NCBI GenBank assembly: GCA_029266615.1
Contig: JAQSWN010000039.1
Location: 1-64,000, forward strand
Origin: Polyangiaceae bacterium
GTDB taxonomy: Bacteria > Myxococcota_A > Polyangia > Polyangiales > Polyangiaceae
DNA length: 64,000 nt
Direction: 5' to 3'
The notes beneath the pieces were generated by a model. The model made no database searches. It saw only the letters and a list, made by a program, of their open reading frames with translations, and had not been told where the DNA came from. Positions 38,252 through 47,784 of this stretch are shown here, in pieces; within the stretch, counting starts at the first letter, position 1; every line of letters begins with the position of its first letter. Made by a program: the position numbers and the translations under genes.

Positions 38252-39487
38252 TCAGCGGAAGAGCTCGCTCTTCAGCGAGAAGACTCCGCCCGTCACCACC
38301 CGGTCGCCCGCCTTGAGGCCAGACAGGATTTCGGTGCGCGCGCTGTCGTTCGCGCCGAGCATGACGCGGGTCACTGCGACCTCTCCCGGGCCCGTGGCGA
38401 CGAATACGGTCGGCTTGCCGTCCACGAAGGTAATGGCGGACGTGGGCACTACCGGATGCGCCTGGCCCGTGCCGCTCGAGTGCAACGTCGCTTTCACGGC
38501 TTGACCGACGCGCAGCTTACGGTCGCGATTCGAGACCTCGATGCGGACGATGGCGCTGTGCGTCTCCGGATTGATCGTGGAGGCGACTTTTGCCACCGTG
38601 CCCTGAAGCGCCGCGCCGCCGGTGAGCGGTTTGAGCTCCGCGCGATCGCCGACGTGGACGTGCGGCAGATTGCGCTCGAACACGTCTAGCTCGATCCAAA
38701 GGTGCTCCAAATCCGCCACTTTGAAGGCGACCAAGTCGCCGTCCACGAACTGGCCGGGCGCGACGTTGCGCTCTACCACCGTGCCCGCGATGGGCGAGCG
38801 CACGATGCGCGAGCCGAGCTCCGAGCCCGAGCCGGCTCCTCCGAGCGCGGCGACCTTTTGCCGCGCTGCCTCGAGCTTCAGGGCGGACTTGCGAGCCTCC
38901 ACACTCGCGACCTCCACCTCCCGCGCGGTGGTGAGCTTGCGCTCGGCGAGGGCGGCCTCGCGTTTGGCGTTGATTTCTGCGGCTTCGTACTCGGCTTGGA
39001 GCATGCTCACCGCGGCTTGGGCTTCGCCCAGTTCCGCGCTCTGCACGAGCGCGAGCGATTCGCCCGCTTTGACGCTGTCGCCTTCGTACTTGTCGACGCG
39101 GCTGACGAGGCCCCGCAGGCGAGTGCCGATCGCGGCTACGTGCGAAGCGTTGAAATCCACGGTACCCACGAGGCTGATGGCGGGCTGCAGCAGCTCTTCC
39201 TTCACCTCGGTCACCTGGATCTGTGCGCGCGTGGCGAACGCAGGGGAGTACGTGATGCGGTCTCCCTTCGCGCGCGGCACGTCGGCGGTGGCGGCAGGGC
39301 GCGGCTCCGGCCCGGCCTTGCCTCCGCGCAAGAACAGCGCGGCGCCGCCTCCGACGACGATAAGTCCGCCGAGCACGAGCGCCAGCCGCTTGCGCGAGCG
39401 CCGCGGGGGTGCGGTCGTCTCCTTGGGCGTGAGAACGCGGGTGAGGTGGGGATGGTGGCTTACGCCTGCCTCGTCGGTCGCCCGCAT
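38252..39487 (-). CDS. RND/HlyD-type efflux periplasmic adaptor subunit
   Basis: RLRGLVSRVDKYEGDSVKAGESLALVQSAELGEAQAAV...GSRIVRSPIAGTVVERNVAPGQFVDGDLVAFKVADLEHLWIELDVFE. Confidence 0.9.
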   Translation of the reverse strand: MRATDEAGVSHHPHLTRVLTPKETTAPPRRSRKRLALVLGGLIVVGGGAALFLRGGKAGPEPRPAATADVPRAKGDRITYSPAFATRAQIQVTEVKEELLQPAISLVGTVDFNASHVAAIGTRLRGLVSRVDKYEGDSVKAGESLALVQSAELGEAQAAVSMLQAEYEAAEINAKREAALAERKLTTAREVEVASVEARKSALKLEAARQKVAALGGAGSGSELGSRIVRSPIAGTVVERNVAPGQFVDGDLVAFKVADLEHLWIELDVFERNLPHVHVGDRAELKPLTGGAALQGTVAKVASTINPETHSAIVRIEVSNRDRKLRVGQAVKATLHSSGTGQAHPVVPTSAITFVDGKPTVFVATGPGEVAVTRVMLGANDSARTEILSGLKAGDRVVTGGVFSLKSELFR

Positions 39488-39518
39488 GGAAAACACTATA
39501 GTGCTGGCGGGGCGGGCT

Positions 39519-39761
39519 TCAAACCAGTCGTCGCGCACGGCGGGTGGAGCTCGGACGCTGTGGCGGCATGTCCCCTAGGACGAGCTGGGCCGCCTGCACC
39601 GCGCACGCGGCGCCGAAAATGGCCCCCACGAAGGCCAAGAGGGGCCCGTGGAAGAATCCTCCCAAAAACGCGCCCAGACATGCGCCGGCCAGGCAAGCTA
39701 TAGCGTCCCGTAGCGATTTGGACCATTTGTGGTGAGCCATCGTCGGCTCACCGTTCAACAC
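39519..39761 (-). CDS. Hypothetical small Gly/Ala-rich membrane protein
   Basis: AIACLAGACLGAFLGGFFHGPLLAFVGAIFGAACAV; short ORF. Confidence 0.4.
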   Translation of the reverse strand: MLNGEPTMAHHKWSKSLRDAIACLAGACLGAFLGGFFHGPLLAFVGAIFGAACAVQAAQLVLGDMPPQRPSSTRRARRLV

Positions 39762-39792
39762 GGCAGGGTCGGCACTTAATCCGTCGCGCGTT

Positions 39793-41058
39793 TCAATGCC
39801 AAAACCCGATGCTGAACGAGGTGTTCAGGTAGGCGCGCGCCACGTCCGCGGCGACAGAAAGCTGCCAATAATCGAACGGCTTCACCAAACCGAACACGTT
39901 CCAGCGGAAAAGGCGCACGTCCAAGCCGCCGGTGCCGTGGATTCGGACGGGCTTCAGATTCACGCGCTCTGCCTCGTAGTAGCTGCCGGCGCGTAGCCGC
40001 AGCACGTGTGGCACCACCTCCGCCTCCACCCCCAGGCGCGGCAAGATGACCGGCCGCGCCGCCGAAGCGGTGCCGCGCTCCGTCCACAGGCGCTCGACGC
40101 CTACGTGGTCTCCGTTACCTTGAACCACGAGTAGCTCCGTGGCGACGAGGACGTAGCGGCGCTGCCGGCCCTGATAGTCTTCGAACAGCTGGCGTTCGGC
40201 GCGCTCGCGATCCGCTTTGCTGGGCTTGGCTCCGCCGGCGGCGATACGAGCGACTTCGTCCACGCTGACGAAGCGCGGGTTCATCACGCGCTTTCCGAAT
40301 TGGTACGTGAATCCCAGCGCGAGCTCCCATGGAACCTCCACGGGACTCGGAGCTTGGCCCACGTCGCCGGGTACCTCGGCGCGGATGCGTGATTTGTACG
40401 CGACGGCGACCCGGTACTGATGGGCGGCGGGCTTGTAAGTCACGCCCGCGGTGTAGCCAGCGCCAGCCGTGCTGAGCGCACTGCTGCTGCTCCGCGTGTC
40501 GAAGCTCATGCCCACGAAGCGCCCGCCGACCCCGATGAGCAGCTGGTTATCGAGAAAACCGTAGGCGGCGCTGCTATGCACCATGCCGAAATTGGCGCTG
40601 AAATTGCGCGCCACGCCCTGGTCTTCCTGAGGGCGGCTCGCGGCGTTGCTCTGCGCTTCGGCGGCGGCGCCCACGCCGAAGTGACCCGCGTAGAGGATGG
40701 CCGCGAGGGAGCCGAACAGGGCCGAGCTCTTGCCGGAGCCCCCTTCGGTGCCTTGATTGTACAAGTCGTTCTTGGGTAGCCAAGCGCCGACGGAGAAGTC
40801 GACACCGAAGCCGTAGTCCCACCACGTCCAAGAATAGGGAAGGCGGAGGGCGACCGAAGCTGGGTTGATCGCGACGCCTTCCGTGTCATCTCCCAACGCC
40901 ACGAATGCCCCACCGAGACCGATGCGCCGCGTGCTGCCCGTGAGCGGCGAGCGTGCGGTGTCGATGCTCGTCGTGGTCGTTTGCGCGGAGCCCCGCGCGC
41001 AGAACACGGTGGCGGCGAGCGCGAGCGAAAGTCCTAAGGGCGCCGATCTGAAGGCCAA
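39793..41058 (-). CDS. Outer-membrane beta-barrel protein (PorV/FadL-like)
   Basis: Signal peptide SLALAATVFCARGSAQ; GLGGAFVALGDDTEGVAINPAS; alternating beta-strand pattern; C-terminal ...YLNTSFSIGFWH. TTG start assumed. Confidence 0.8.
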   Translation of the reverse strand: MAFRSAPLGLSLALAATVFCARGSAQTTTTSIDTARSPLTGSTRRIGLGGAFVALGDDTEGVAINPASVALRLPYSWTWWDYGFGVDFSVGAWLPKNDLYNQGTEGGSGKSSALFGSLAAILYAGHFGVGAAAEAQSNAASRPQEDQGVARNFSANFGMVHSSAAYGFLDNQLLIGVGGRFVGMSFDTRSSSSALSTAGAGYTAGVTYKPAAHQYRVAVAYKSRIRAEVPGDVGQAPSPVEVPWELALGFTYQFGKRVMNPRFVSVDEVARIAAGGAKPSKADRERAERQLFEDYQGRQRRYVLVATELLVVQGNGDHVGVERLWTERGTASAARPVILPRLGVEAEVVPHVLRLRAGSYYEAERVNLKPVRIHGTGGLDVRLFRWNVFGLVKPFDYWQLSVAADVARAYLNTSFSIGFWH

Positions 41059-41088
41059 GGCGCGCGGCAGGCTGCAAAGCGCGTGCCT

Positions 41089-43434
41089 TTACTCGGAGTG
41101 ACGCAGCTGCTCCGCAAGCTTCGCGAGGCTGCCCACCACCTCGACCAAGTTCGTCGGGTCGACCGGTTTCGACAGGTGCAGTTGGTAGCCGGTGGTAATG
41201 GCGCGCGCGTGATCTTCCGAGCGCGCGTAGGCGGTGAGCGCGGCGGCCGGAATTCCACGGACGTGCAGCGCCGGGTGTTCCCGCACGGCGCGCATGAGCG
41301 CGTAGCCATCTTGCCCCGGCATGCCAATGTCCGAGACGAGGACGTCGAAGCGCTGAACCGACAGGAGCTCGAGCGCGGACTCGGTCGACGCAGTCGTGAC
41401 CACGAGCGCGCCGACTTCAGTCAAAATGGTTGCGATGAGCTCGCGCGCGTCCGGTTCGTCGTCGACCACCAGCACGTTCAAGCCGGAAAGCTGGGTCAAC
41501 GAGCGGGCGGTAGGGGTGGTGCGAGGCCGGCTTGGCTGCGCCGCGTCGCTTCGTGTCCCGTCGGCGCCGAGGGGGAGCCGCACCACGAATGTCGCGCCGC
41601 GCCCCTCACCATCACTGAAGGCGGCGATGCTGCCCCCGTGCAGCTCGACCAGATGGCGCGAGATGCTCAGTCCCAAGCCGAGGCCGCCAAAGGCGCGCGT
41701 GATGCTCGAGTCGGCCTGGCGGAAGCTTTCGAACACGAACGGCAAGGCCGCCGCTGGAATGCCCGGGCCGTCGTCCGAGACGCGCAGCACCGTCTCCGCC
41801 GTGTCTTGCTCGAGCGAAAGGTCGACGTTGCCCCCTTGAGGCGTGAATTTTACGGCGTTCGACAACAGGTTCCAGACCACTTGCTGCACGCGGTGCGCGT
41901 CGCCGAACGTGGGCTCGACGTGGGCGGGCATGATCAGGCGAAGGCTCATTCGCTTGCTCTCCAGCGCCGGGCGCACGGTGTCGACCGCCGCCTCGACCGC
42001 GCTCTTGATGTCGTACGGCGCCACCTCCAAGTTGAGCTTGCCGCTCACGATGCGCGAAATGTCCAGGAGCTCTTCGATGAGCTGCGCTTGGGCGAGCGCG
42101 TTGCGCTCGATGACGTCCAGCGCTCGCTCGCGCCGCGCGGCGTCTAAAGTTCCGGCTTTGAGCAGCCGGCCCCAGCCGAGCATGGCGTTCAGCGGCGTTC
42201 GGAGCTCGTGCGAGACCATGGCCAAGAACTGATCCTTGCTCAGGTTGGCGGCTTCGGCTTCGGCCCGTGCGCGGCGCTCGCTCTCGAGGAGGCGGTCGCG
42301 CTCGGCCTCGGTTGCGCGGCGCCCGGTCACATCCAAGATCCACGCGACGCCGCTGTCTCGTGACCCTTCCCAGAAGGCGACCCCGAGCAAGATCGGAACC
42401 CGACGCCCGTCCTTCGCAAAGTACTCTTTCTCGAACGGCGTGCAGATGCCGGCGACGTCCATCTCTGCGAACGCGCGCTCGTCCAACCAGGCGAACTCGG
42501 GCGGAGTCATGTCCTTCCAGCGCACTTGCCCGCTCGAGAGCTCTTCGCGCGTGTACCCGACCATGCGCAGGAACGCGTCGTTGGCGTCCACCAAGCGACC
42601 GTCACGCGTCCAGAATATGACGCCAATCACGCCGGAATCAGACAGCCGCCTGGCCCGGGCCTCGCTCTCGGCAAGCTGACGCGCCAGTTCCTGAAGGCGT
42701 AGGGTCGCGCGCACCTCTTCGGTCACGTCGTAGGCGAACGCCATCACTCGGTCGAGCTCCCCACGCGGCCCCCGTAGCGGCTGATACACCCCGTTGAGGA
42801 ACATTTCTCGAGGACCGTCCGGAGCTTCGACCACGACCCGAACCTGATTGCCCACGAAGGGCTCACCGGTTTCACGGACGCGCTCGAGCAGCGACAAGTA
42901 GCCTTGCGCCGCGAGCTCTGGCAGCACCTCCGCGACGCGCTTGCCGAGCAACGGCCCGCGTCCGCCCAAAGCGTCGTTCTGGGCGTTCGATAGCTCGTAC
43001 ACCCACTCGGGGGCGCGCACCACCGCCACGGCGGCCGGGAGGCTCTCCAGCAGCTCGGCGCGCTCGCTCTCCAATGCGAGCGCACGCTGCTCCGCGCGCT
43101 TCTGTGCGGTGATGTCGTGAGCGACGACGCACACGCCCGATTCGTGAGGGTAGAAGCGGTTGTCGAACCAGCTGTCCCAAGGCTCGTAGTAGTGCTCCTG
43201 TTGAACCTTGGTGCGACTCTCCAACGCTCGGCGCAGCGCCCGCGAGAAGTCGTTGTCACGCGCTTCGGGATAAACCTCCCACAGGGAGCGGCCGCGCACG
43301 GCCTCCATGCTGGTTCCCATGCGCGCGAGCAGGCGAGGGTTGGCGTAGACGAAGCGCGCCTCGCGGTCGTAGATCGCGATGCTCTGCTCCATCTGCTCGA
43401 AGAAGGGGCGCTCGGGGAAGTCGAAGTGAGACAA
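41089..43434 (-). CDS. PAS hybrid histidine kinase (PAS repeats-HisKA-HATPase-REC)
   Basis: FLAMVSHELRTPLNAMLGWGRLL; NLLSNAVKFTPQGG; LNVLVVDDEPDARELIATILTEVG. Confidence 0.95.
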   Translation of the reverse strand: MSHFDFPERPFFEQMEQSIAIYDREARFVYANPRLLARMGTSMEAVRGRSLWEVYPEARDNDFSRALRRALESRTKVQQEHYYEPWDSWFDNRFYPHESGVCVVAHDITAQKRAEQRALALESERAELLESLPAAVAVVRAPEWVYELSNAQNDALGGRGPLLGKRVAEVLPELAAQGYLSLLERVRETGEPFVGNQVRVVVEAPDGPREMFLNGVYQPLRGPRGELDRVMAFAYDVTEEVRATLRLQELARQLAESEARARRLSDSGVIGVIFWTRDGRLVDANDAFLRMVGYTREELSSGQVRWKDMTPPEFAWLDERAFAEMDVAGICTPFEKEYFAKDGRRVPILLGVAFWEGSRDSGVAWILDVTGRRATEAERDRLLESERRARAEAEAANLSKDQFLAMVSHELRTPLNAMLGWGRLLKAGTLDAARRERALDVIERNALAQAQLIEELLDISRIVSGKLNLEVAPYDIKSAVEAAVDTVRPALESKRMSLRLIMPAHVEPTFGDAHRVQQVVWNLLSNAVKFTPQGGNVDLSLEQDTAETVLRVSDDGPGIPAAALPFVFESFRQADSSITRAFGGLGLGLSISRHLVELHGGSIAAFSDGEGRGATFVVRLPLGADGTRSDAAQPSRPRTTPTARSLTQLSGLNVLVVDDEPDARELIATILTEVGALVVTTASTESALELLSVQRFDVLVSDIGMPGQDGYALMRAVREHPALHVRGIPAAALTAYARSEDHARAITTGYQLHLSKPVDPTNLVEVVGSLAKLAEQLRHSE

Positions 43435-43596
43435 CGGGCCTTGCGAGGCTTTTCGCTACGCGACGTTACGCTATACCGGATGAGTTGCAAAATTGGCCCT
43501 AAAAAGTGGGCGTAGCACTCCGCTACACGTCCCTCCCCAACCGCGATGGCTGGCTATCGACGGCCGTCAGGGCCGCTGTTACGTACACTGTAGAAG

Positions 43597-45588
43597 ATGA
43601 GTGCAGAGCGCCTGGCTCAAAGTTTGAGCCGCGAGGTTTGGCTGGTTTGCTCGGAAGACGGGGTCTGCTCCTTCGCCGACCCCCGCGCCCAGAACACGCT
43701 GGGTCTCCGCGCGGGCCAACGCCTGGAGGAGTGCACCGACCCGGGCAGCCACAGCAAACTGACGGCGCTCCTGCAGAAGACCGCCCAAGGAGCAGTGCAC
43801 GGCTGGGAGCTGTGCTTGATGGCCCACGGTGAGCCGCACACGTTCTTGTTCAGCGCCGAGCGCGGGCCCGAGGGTATCGTGCTCGTCGGTAGCCGAAGCA
43901 CGCAGGCGCAGACGGACGCGGTGCAATCCTACCAAAGAGCGATGTCCGACCTGAGTGAGATGCACCGCGAAACGGCGCGGCAAAAGGTCGACCTCGCGCG
44001 CCTCAATACGGAGCTCAACGAATCCATCGAGGGGCTCAAGACCTTACACGACGAGCTGGACGAAAAGAACGACACGCTGCGCCGCTCGGCGGACGTCAAG
44101 GCTCGTCTCGTCGCCAACGTGAGCCACGAGTTTCGCACGCCCATCAACTCCATCTTGGGCCTCGCCCGGCTGCTCTTGGACCGGGTGGATGGTGACCTGA
44201 CGGACGAGCAGGCCGTACAGGTCGGGTTCATCCGCACCAGCGCGGAAACGCTGCGGGCCCTGGTGGACGACGTGCTGGATCTCTCGAAGATCGAAGCCGG
44301 AAAGATACCCCTACGGCCGCGCCCCTTTGCGGTTCACGACGTGCTGAGCGGGCTACGCGGAACCATGCGCGCTTTCCCCCACGGCGAAGACGTGCAGCTG
44401 ATCGTGGACGAAGCGCCGGGCCTAGAGATGGTCAGTGATGACGGTAAGATCGCGCAGATTCTGCGTAATCTCGTGTCCAACGCGCTCAAGTTCACGGAGC
44501 ACGGGACCGTACGCGTCACCGCGGAGGCCCTTCCGAACGAGAGCGTGGTGTTCCGAGTCACCGACACCGGCTTGGGCATCGACCCGCGCTTCCACGAGAC
44601 CATCTTCGAAGACTTCGCGCAGATCGACAGCGAGGTGCAACGGCGCGTGAAGGGTACCGGCCTCGGCCTGTCGGTCTCACGACGCTTGGCGTCGTTGCTC
44701 GGCGGCTCGCTCACGGTGACGAGCGAGCTCGGCGAGGGCTCCTCCTTCACGTTGACCGTACCGCGCGAGCACCTCGAGGCGTCGCAGATGCGCGCGCTCG
44801 AGGAGCGTAGCCGGGTTTTGGACCCGCGGCGCGCCCCCGTGCTCGTCGTGGAAGACGACCGCCAGACGATGTTCCTGTACGAAAAATACCTGAGCCAAGC
44901 CGGTTTCCAGGTGATTCCAGCGCGCAGCGCGGACGAGGCCCGGCTCGCCATCGCGAGGGTCAAACCCGCCGCGGTCGTGCTCGACGTCATGCTCGAGGGT
45001 GAAAGCACCTGGCGCTTCTTGCAGGAGCTGAAAGAGGACGAAGCGACACGGGACATCCCAGTGATGGTGGTCACGGTCGTGGACAGCTCACAGAAAGCTC
45101 GCGCGCTGGGCGCGGACGAGTTCTGGCTCAAGCCCATCGACCCGGAGCGGCTGCGCCGGAAGATGACCGAGCTCGCGCGGCGCGGACCGGTTTCCCTATT
45201 GGTGGTGGACGACGATCCCACCTCGCGTTACCTGCTGCGTCGGTTGATGGACGACACACCCTACGTGCTGCACGAGGCGACCACCGCGGCCGAGGCGATC
45301 GTTGCCGCCCGCGAGTTAGCCCCGCAGGTCATCCTTCTGGATTTCGTGCTCGGCGACGGGACCGCCTTCGACGTCATCGACGAGCTCAAAGCCAACCCCG
45401 CGACGCGCGGTATCCCCATCATCATCCAAACCGCCAAGACGCTGGACAGCGTGGAGCGGGAGCGCCTCGCGCGCGACGCGAGCGCGATTCTTTCCAAGCA
45501 GAGCCTGTCACGAGAGCTCGCGATCGCCCGTGTGCGCGAAGCGCTGGAAAAGTCAGGGAGGGGGGGAGGAGTATCGCGTGTCGACTGA
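43597..45588 (+). CDS. Hybrid histidine kinase (coiled coil-HisKA-HATPase-REC-REC)
   Basis: LVANVSHEFRTPINSILGLARLLL; NLVSNALKFTEHG; APVLVVEDDRQTMFLYEKYL and SLLVVDDDPTSRYLLRRLM. Confidence 0.95.
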   Translation: MSAERLAQSLSREVWLVCSEDGVCSFADPRAQNTLGLRAGQRLEECTDPGSHSKLTALLQKTAQGAVHGWELCLMAHGEPHTFLFSAERGPEGIVLVGSRSTQAQTDAVQSYQRAMSDLSEMHRETARQKVDLARLNTELNESIEGLKTLHDELDEKNDTLRRSADVKARLVANVSHEFRTPINSILGLARLLLDRVDGDLTDEQAVQVGFIRTSAETLRALVDDVLDLSKIEAGKIPLRPRPFAVHDVLSGLRGTMRAFPHGEDVQLIVDEAPGLEMVSDDGKIAQILRNLVSNALKFTEHGTVRVTAEALPNESVVFRVTDTGLGIDPRFHETIFEDFAQIDSEVQRRVKGTGLGLSVSRRLASLLGGSLTVTSELGEGSSFTLTVPREHLEASQMRALEERSRVLDPRRAPVLVVEDDRQTMFLYEKYLSQAGFQVIPARSADEARLAIARVKPAAVVLDVMLEGESTWRFLQELKEDEATRDIPVMVVTVVDSSQKARALGADEFWLKPIDPERLRRKMTELARRGPVSLLVVDDDPTSRYLLRRLMDDTPYVLHEATTAAEAIVAARELAPQVILLDFVLGDGTAFDVIDELKANPATRGIPIIIQTAKTLDSVERERLARDASAILSKQSLSRELAIARVREALEKSGRGGGVSRVD

Positions 45589-47140
45589 GCTTCCGAGCAC
45601 AATCCGCGTGCTCAACGTCAACGATGACAGCAGCGCGCGCTACCTGGCGACGCGGGTCCTGCGCCGAGCCGGCTTCGACGTGTTCGAGGCGGAAACGGGG
45701 CACGCCGCCCTCGAGCAGGCCCGAGCCCACCAGCCGCATCTAGCAGTTCTGGACGTGCGGCTGCCGGACATCTCGGGTCTCGAGGTGTGTCGGACCCTCA
45801 AGAGCGACCCGGACACGAAGGCGATCTTGATCGTGCAAACCTCGGCTTCCTTCGTGAGCAGCGCGAACAAGGCCGAGGGCCTGAGCGCCGGGGCGGACGC
45901 CTACTTGGCCCAGCCGTTCGATCCCGAGGAGCTCGTAGCGACGCTGCACTCGCTCATCCGCGGTCGGCGCCTGGAGGCGGAGGCGCGCGAGCGGGCGGAC
46001 GCGCTCACGGTCGCCGATCAGCGCAAGGACGAGTTCTTGGCCATGCTGGCCCACGAGCTCCGCAACCCGTTGAGCGCGATCTTGACTGCGGCCAGGCTCT
46101 TGCAAACCAAGGGCCCCGAGGTCGCGCCTCGCCTCGCCACGACCATCGAGCGGCAAACGCACCACCTCGCGAGCCTGGTCGACGACTTGCTGGACATCTC
46201 CCGCATTACCCATGGAAAGATCCAGCTCAAGCTGGAGCAAGTGGACTTGCTGGAAGCCGTGCAGCGCGCGATCGAGACGGCACGCCCGCGGCTGGCGCGC
46301 AACCGCAACCAGTTGACCTTCAAGGAGTGCGAGGGCCCGCTGTTCGTGTCTGCGGATCCGGTTCGTTTGGAGCAAGTGCTCGTCAATTTGCTCACGAACG
46401 CCGCCAAGTACACGCCGGAGCAGGGCAAGGTGGAGGTCACGGTCGAGCGCGCTTCCGGCACGAAGGGCGCCGGCGTCGCCAGGGTGACCGTCAAGGACGA
46501 CGGCGTTGGTCTCTCCGAAGAAGACCGCGCCCACATCTTCGACCTCTTTTATCAAGCGGACGCTTCGCTCGCGCGCTCGCAGAGCGGGCTCGGTATCGGG
46601 CTCACCATGGTCAAGCGCCTCGTGGAGATGCACGGGGGTGAGGTCTCGGTAGCGAGCAAGGGACGGGGTCACGGAAGCGCCTTCACGGTGGAGCTGCCAG
46701 AGGTACAGGCCCGCAAGCAGAGCTCCACGCTGCCGGTCGCGGCGACGGAGCTCCGCGGGGTTCGCGTGCTCTTCGTCGACGACAATCTGGACGCGTGCGC
46801 GCTGATGCAAATGTGCCTGGAGCAAGCCGGGTGCATCGTCGTTACCGCGCACGACGGCGGTGAGGCGCTGCTGCTCGCTGGGCAACACCAGTTCGACGTC
46901 GCAGTGCTCGACATCGGCTTGCCCGTGCTGGACGGCTACCAGCTCGCGACCGCAATTTCCGAGCGCCTGGGCTCGAGGCGCCCGCCGCTCGTTGCCCTGA
47001 CTGGCTACAATCGCCCCGAAGACCGCAGCCGGGCGCGGCAAGCCGGGTTCGACGAGCACCTGGCCAAGCCGGTGTCGCCGGAAACGCTGCTGGCGACTTT
47101 GGGGGACGTGCTCCGCAACGTCCGGGTGAGGCTCGGCTGA
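45578..47140 (+). CDS. Hybrid histidine kinase (REC-HisKA-HATPase-REC)
   Basis: IRVLNVNDDSSARYLATRVLRRAGF; FLAMLAHELRNPLSAILTAARLL; NLLTNAAKYTPEQG; VRVLFVDDNLDACALMQMCL. GTG start overlapping the preceding stop. Confidence 0.94.
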   Translation: MSTELPSTIRVLNVNDDSSARYLATRVLRRAGFDVFEAETGHAALEQARAHQPHLAVLDVRLPDISGLEVCRTLKSDPDTKAILIVQTSASFVSSANKAEGLSAGADAYLAQPFDPEELVATLHSLIRGRRLEAEARERADALTVADQRKDEFLAMLAHELRNPLSAILTAARLLQTKGPEVAPRLATTIERQTHHLASLVDDLLDISRITHGKIQLKLEQVDLLEAVQRAIETARPRLARNRNQLTFKECEGPLFVSADPVRLEQVLVNLLTNAAKYTPEQGKVEVTVERASGTKGAGVARVTVKDDGVGLSEEDRAHIFDLFYQADASLARSQSGLGIGLTMVKRLVEMHGGEVSVASKGRGHGSAFTVELPEVQARKQSSTLPVAATELRGVRVLFVDDNLDACALMQMCLEQAGCIVVTAHDGGEALLLAGQHQFDVAVLDIGLPVLDGYQLATAISERLGSRRPPLVALTGYNRPEDRSRARQAGFDEHLAKPVSPETLLATLGDVLRNVRVRLG

Positions 47141-47784
47141 TGTCTCCGCTCACCGAGCGCTACGTGCGAGCGCAGCTCGCCGGTGAAAGGAGTGAAGCGC
47201 TGGCGATCGTGCACGAGGCGCTGGCTTCGGGCTTCAGCGTCCCCGCCGTGCACCTCGAGCTCATTCAGGCGGCCCAATACGAGATCGGCAGGCTGTGGGA
47301 AAACAACCTGATAAGCATCGCGGAGGAGCACCAAGCCACCGCCATCTCCCAGCTGGCCCTCGCGGTCCTGTTCGACAAGCTGCCGCGCGCCCGCCGCAAC
47401 GGTAAACGCGTGCTGCTCGCTTGCGTCGAAGGAGAGCTGCACGACATGGGCTCCCGCATCGTCGCCGACTTCCTGGAGATGGACGGCTACGAGGTGCGTC
47501 TGCTCGGAGCGAACGTGCCGGCGAAGAGCTTGGCCGAGCGGGTGACCGCCTACGCGCCGGACTTGGTCGCGCTCTCGGCGACGATGAGCTTTCACTTGAG
47601 TGCCCTGGAGCGCGCCGTCGCCGCCATCCGCGGGAGCGAGCAACGCGCGGTGCCGATTCTGGTCGGGGGGCGCGCCTTCACGTGGGCGACGGATGCGGCA
47701 ACCAAGCTGGACGTGCAGGGCTTCGCGGCGGACCCGGCCGAGCTGCTCAAGGAAGCGCGGCGACTGACGCAGGTGGCCGCATGA
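47140..47784 (+). CDS. Cobalamin (B12)-binding domain protein, CarH-type photosensory signature
   Basis: Helical cap VPAVHLELIQAAQYEIGRLWENNLISIAEEHQATAISQ (W53-x9-E63-H64) and Rossmann RVLLACVEGELHDMGSRIVADFLEMDGYEVRLLGANVPAKSLAE (ExHDxG). TGATG overlap with upstream kinase. Confidence 0.93.
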   Translation: MSPLTERYVRAQLAGERSEALAIVHEALASGFSVPAVHLELIQAAQYEIGRLWENNLISIAEEHQATAISQLALAVLFDKLPRARRNGKRVLLACVEGELHDMGSRIVADFLEMDGYEVRLLGANVPAKSLAERVTAYAPDLVALSATMSFHLSALERAVAAIRGSEQRAVPILVGGRAFTWATDAATKLDVQGFAADPAELLKEARRLTQVAA

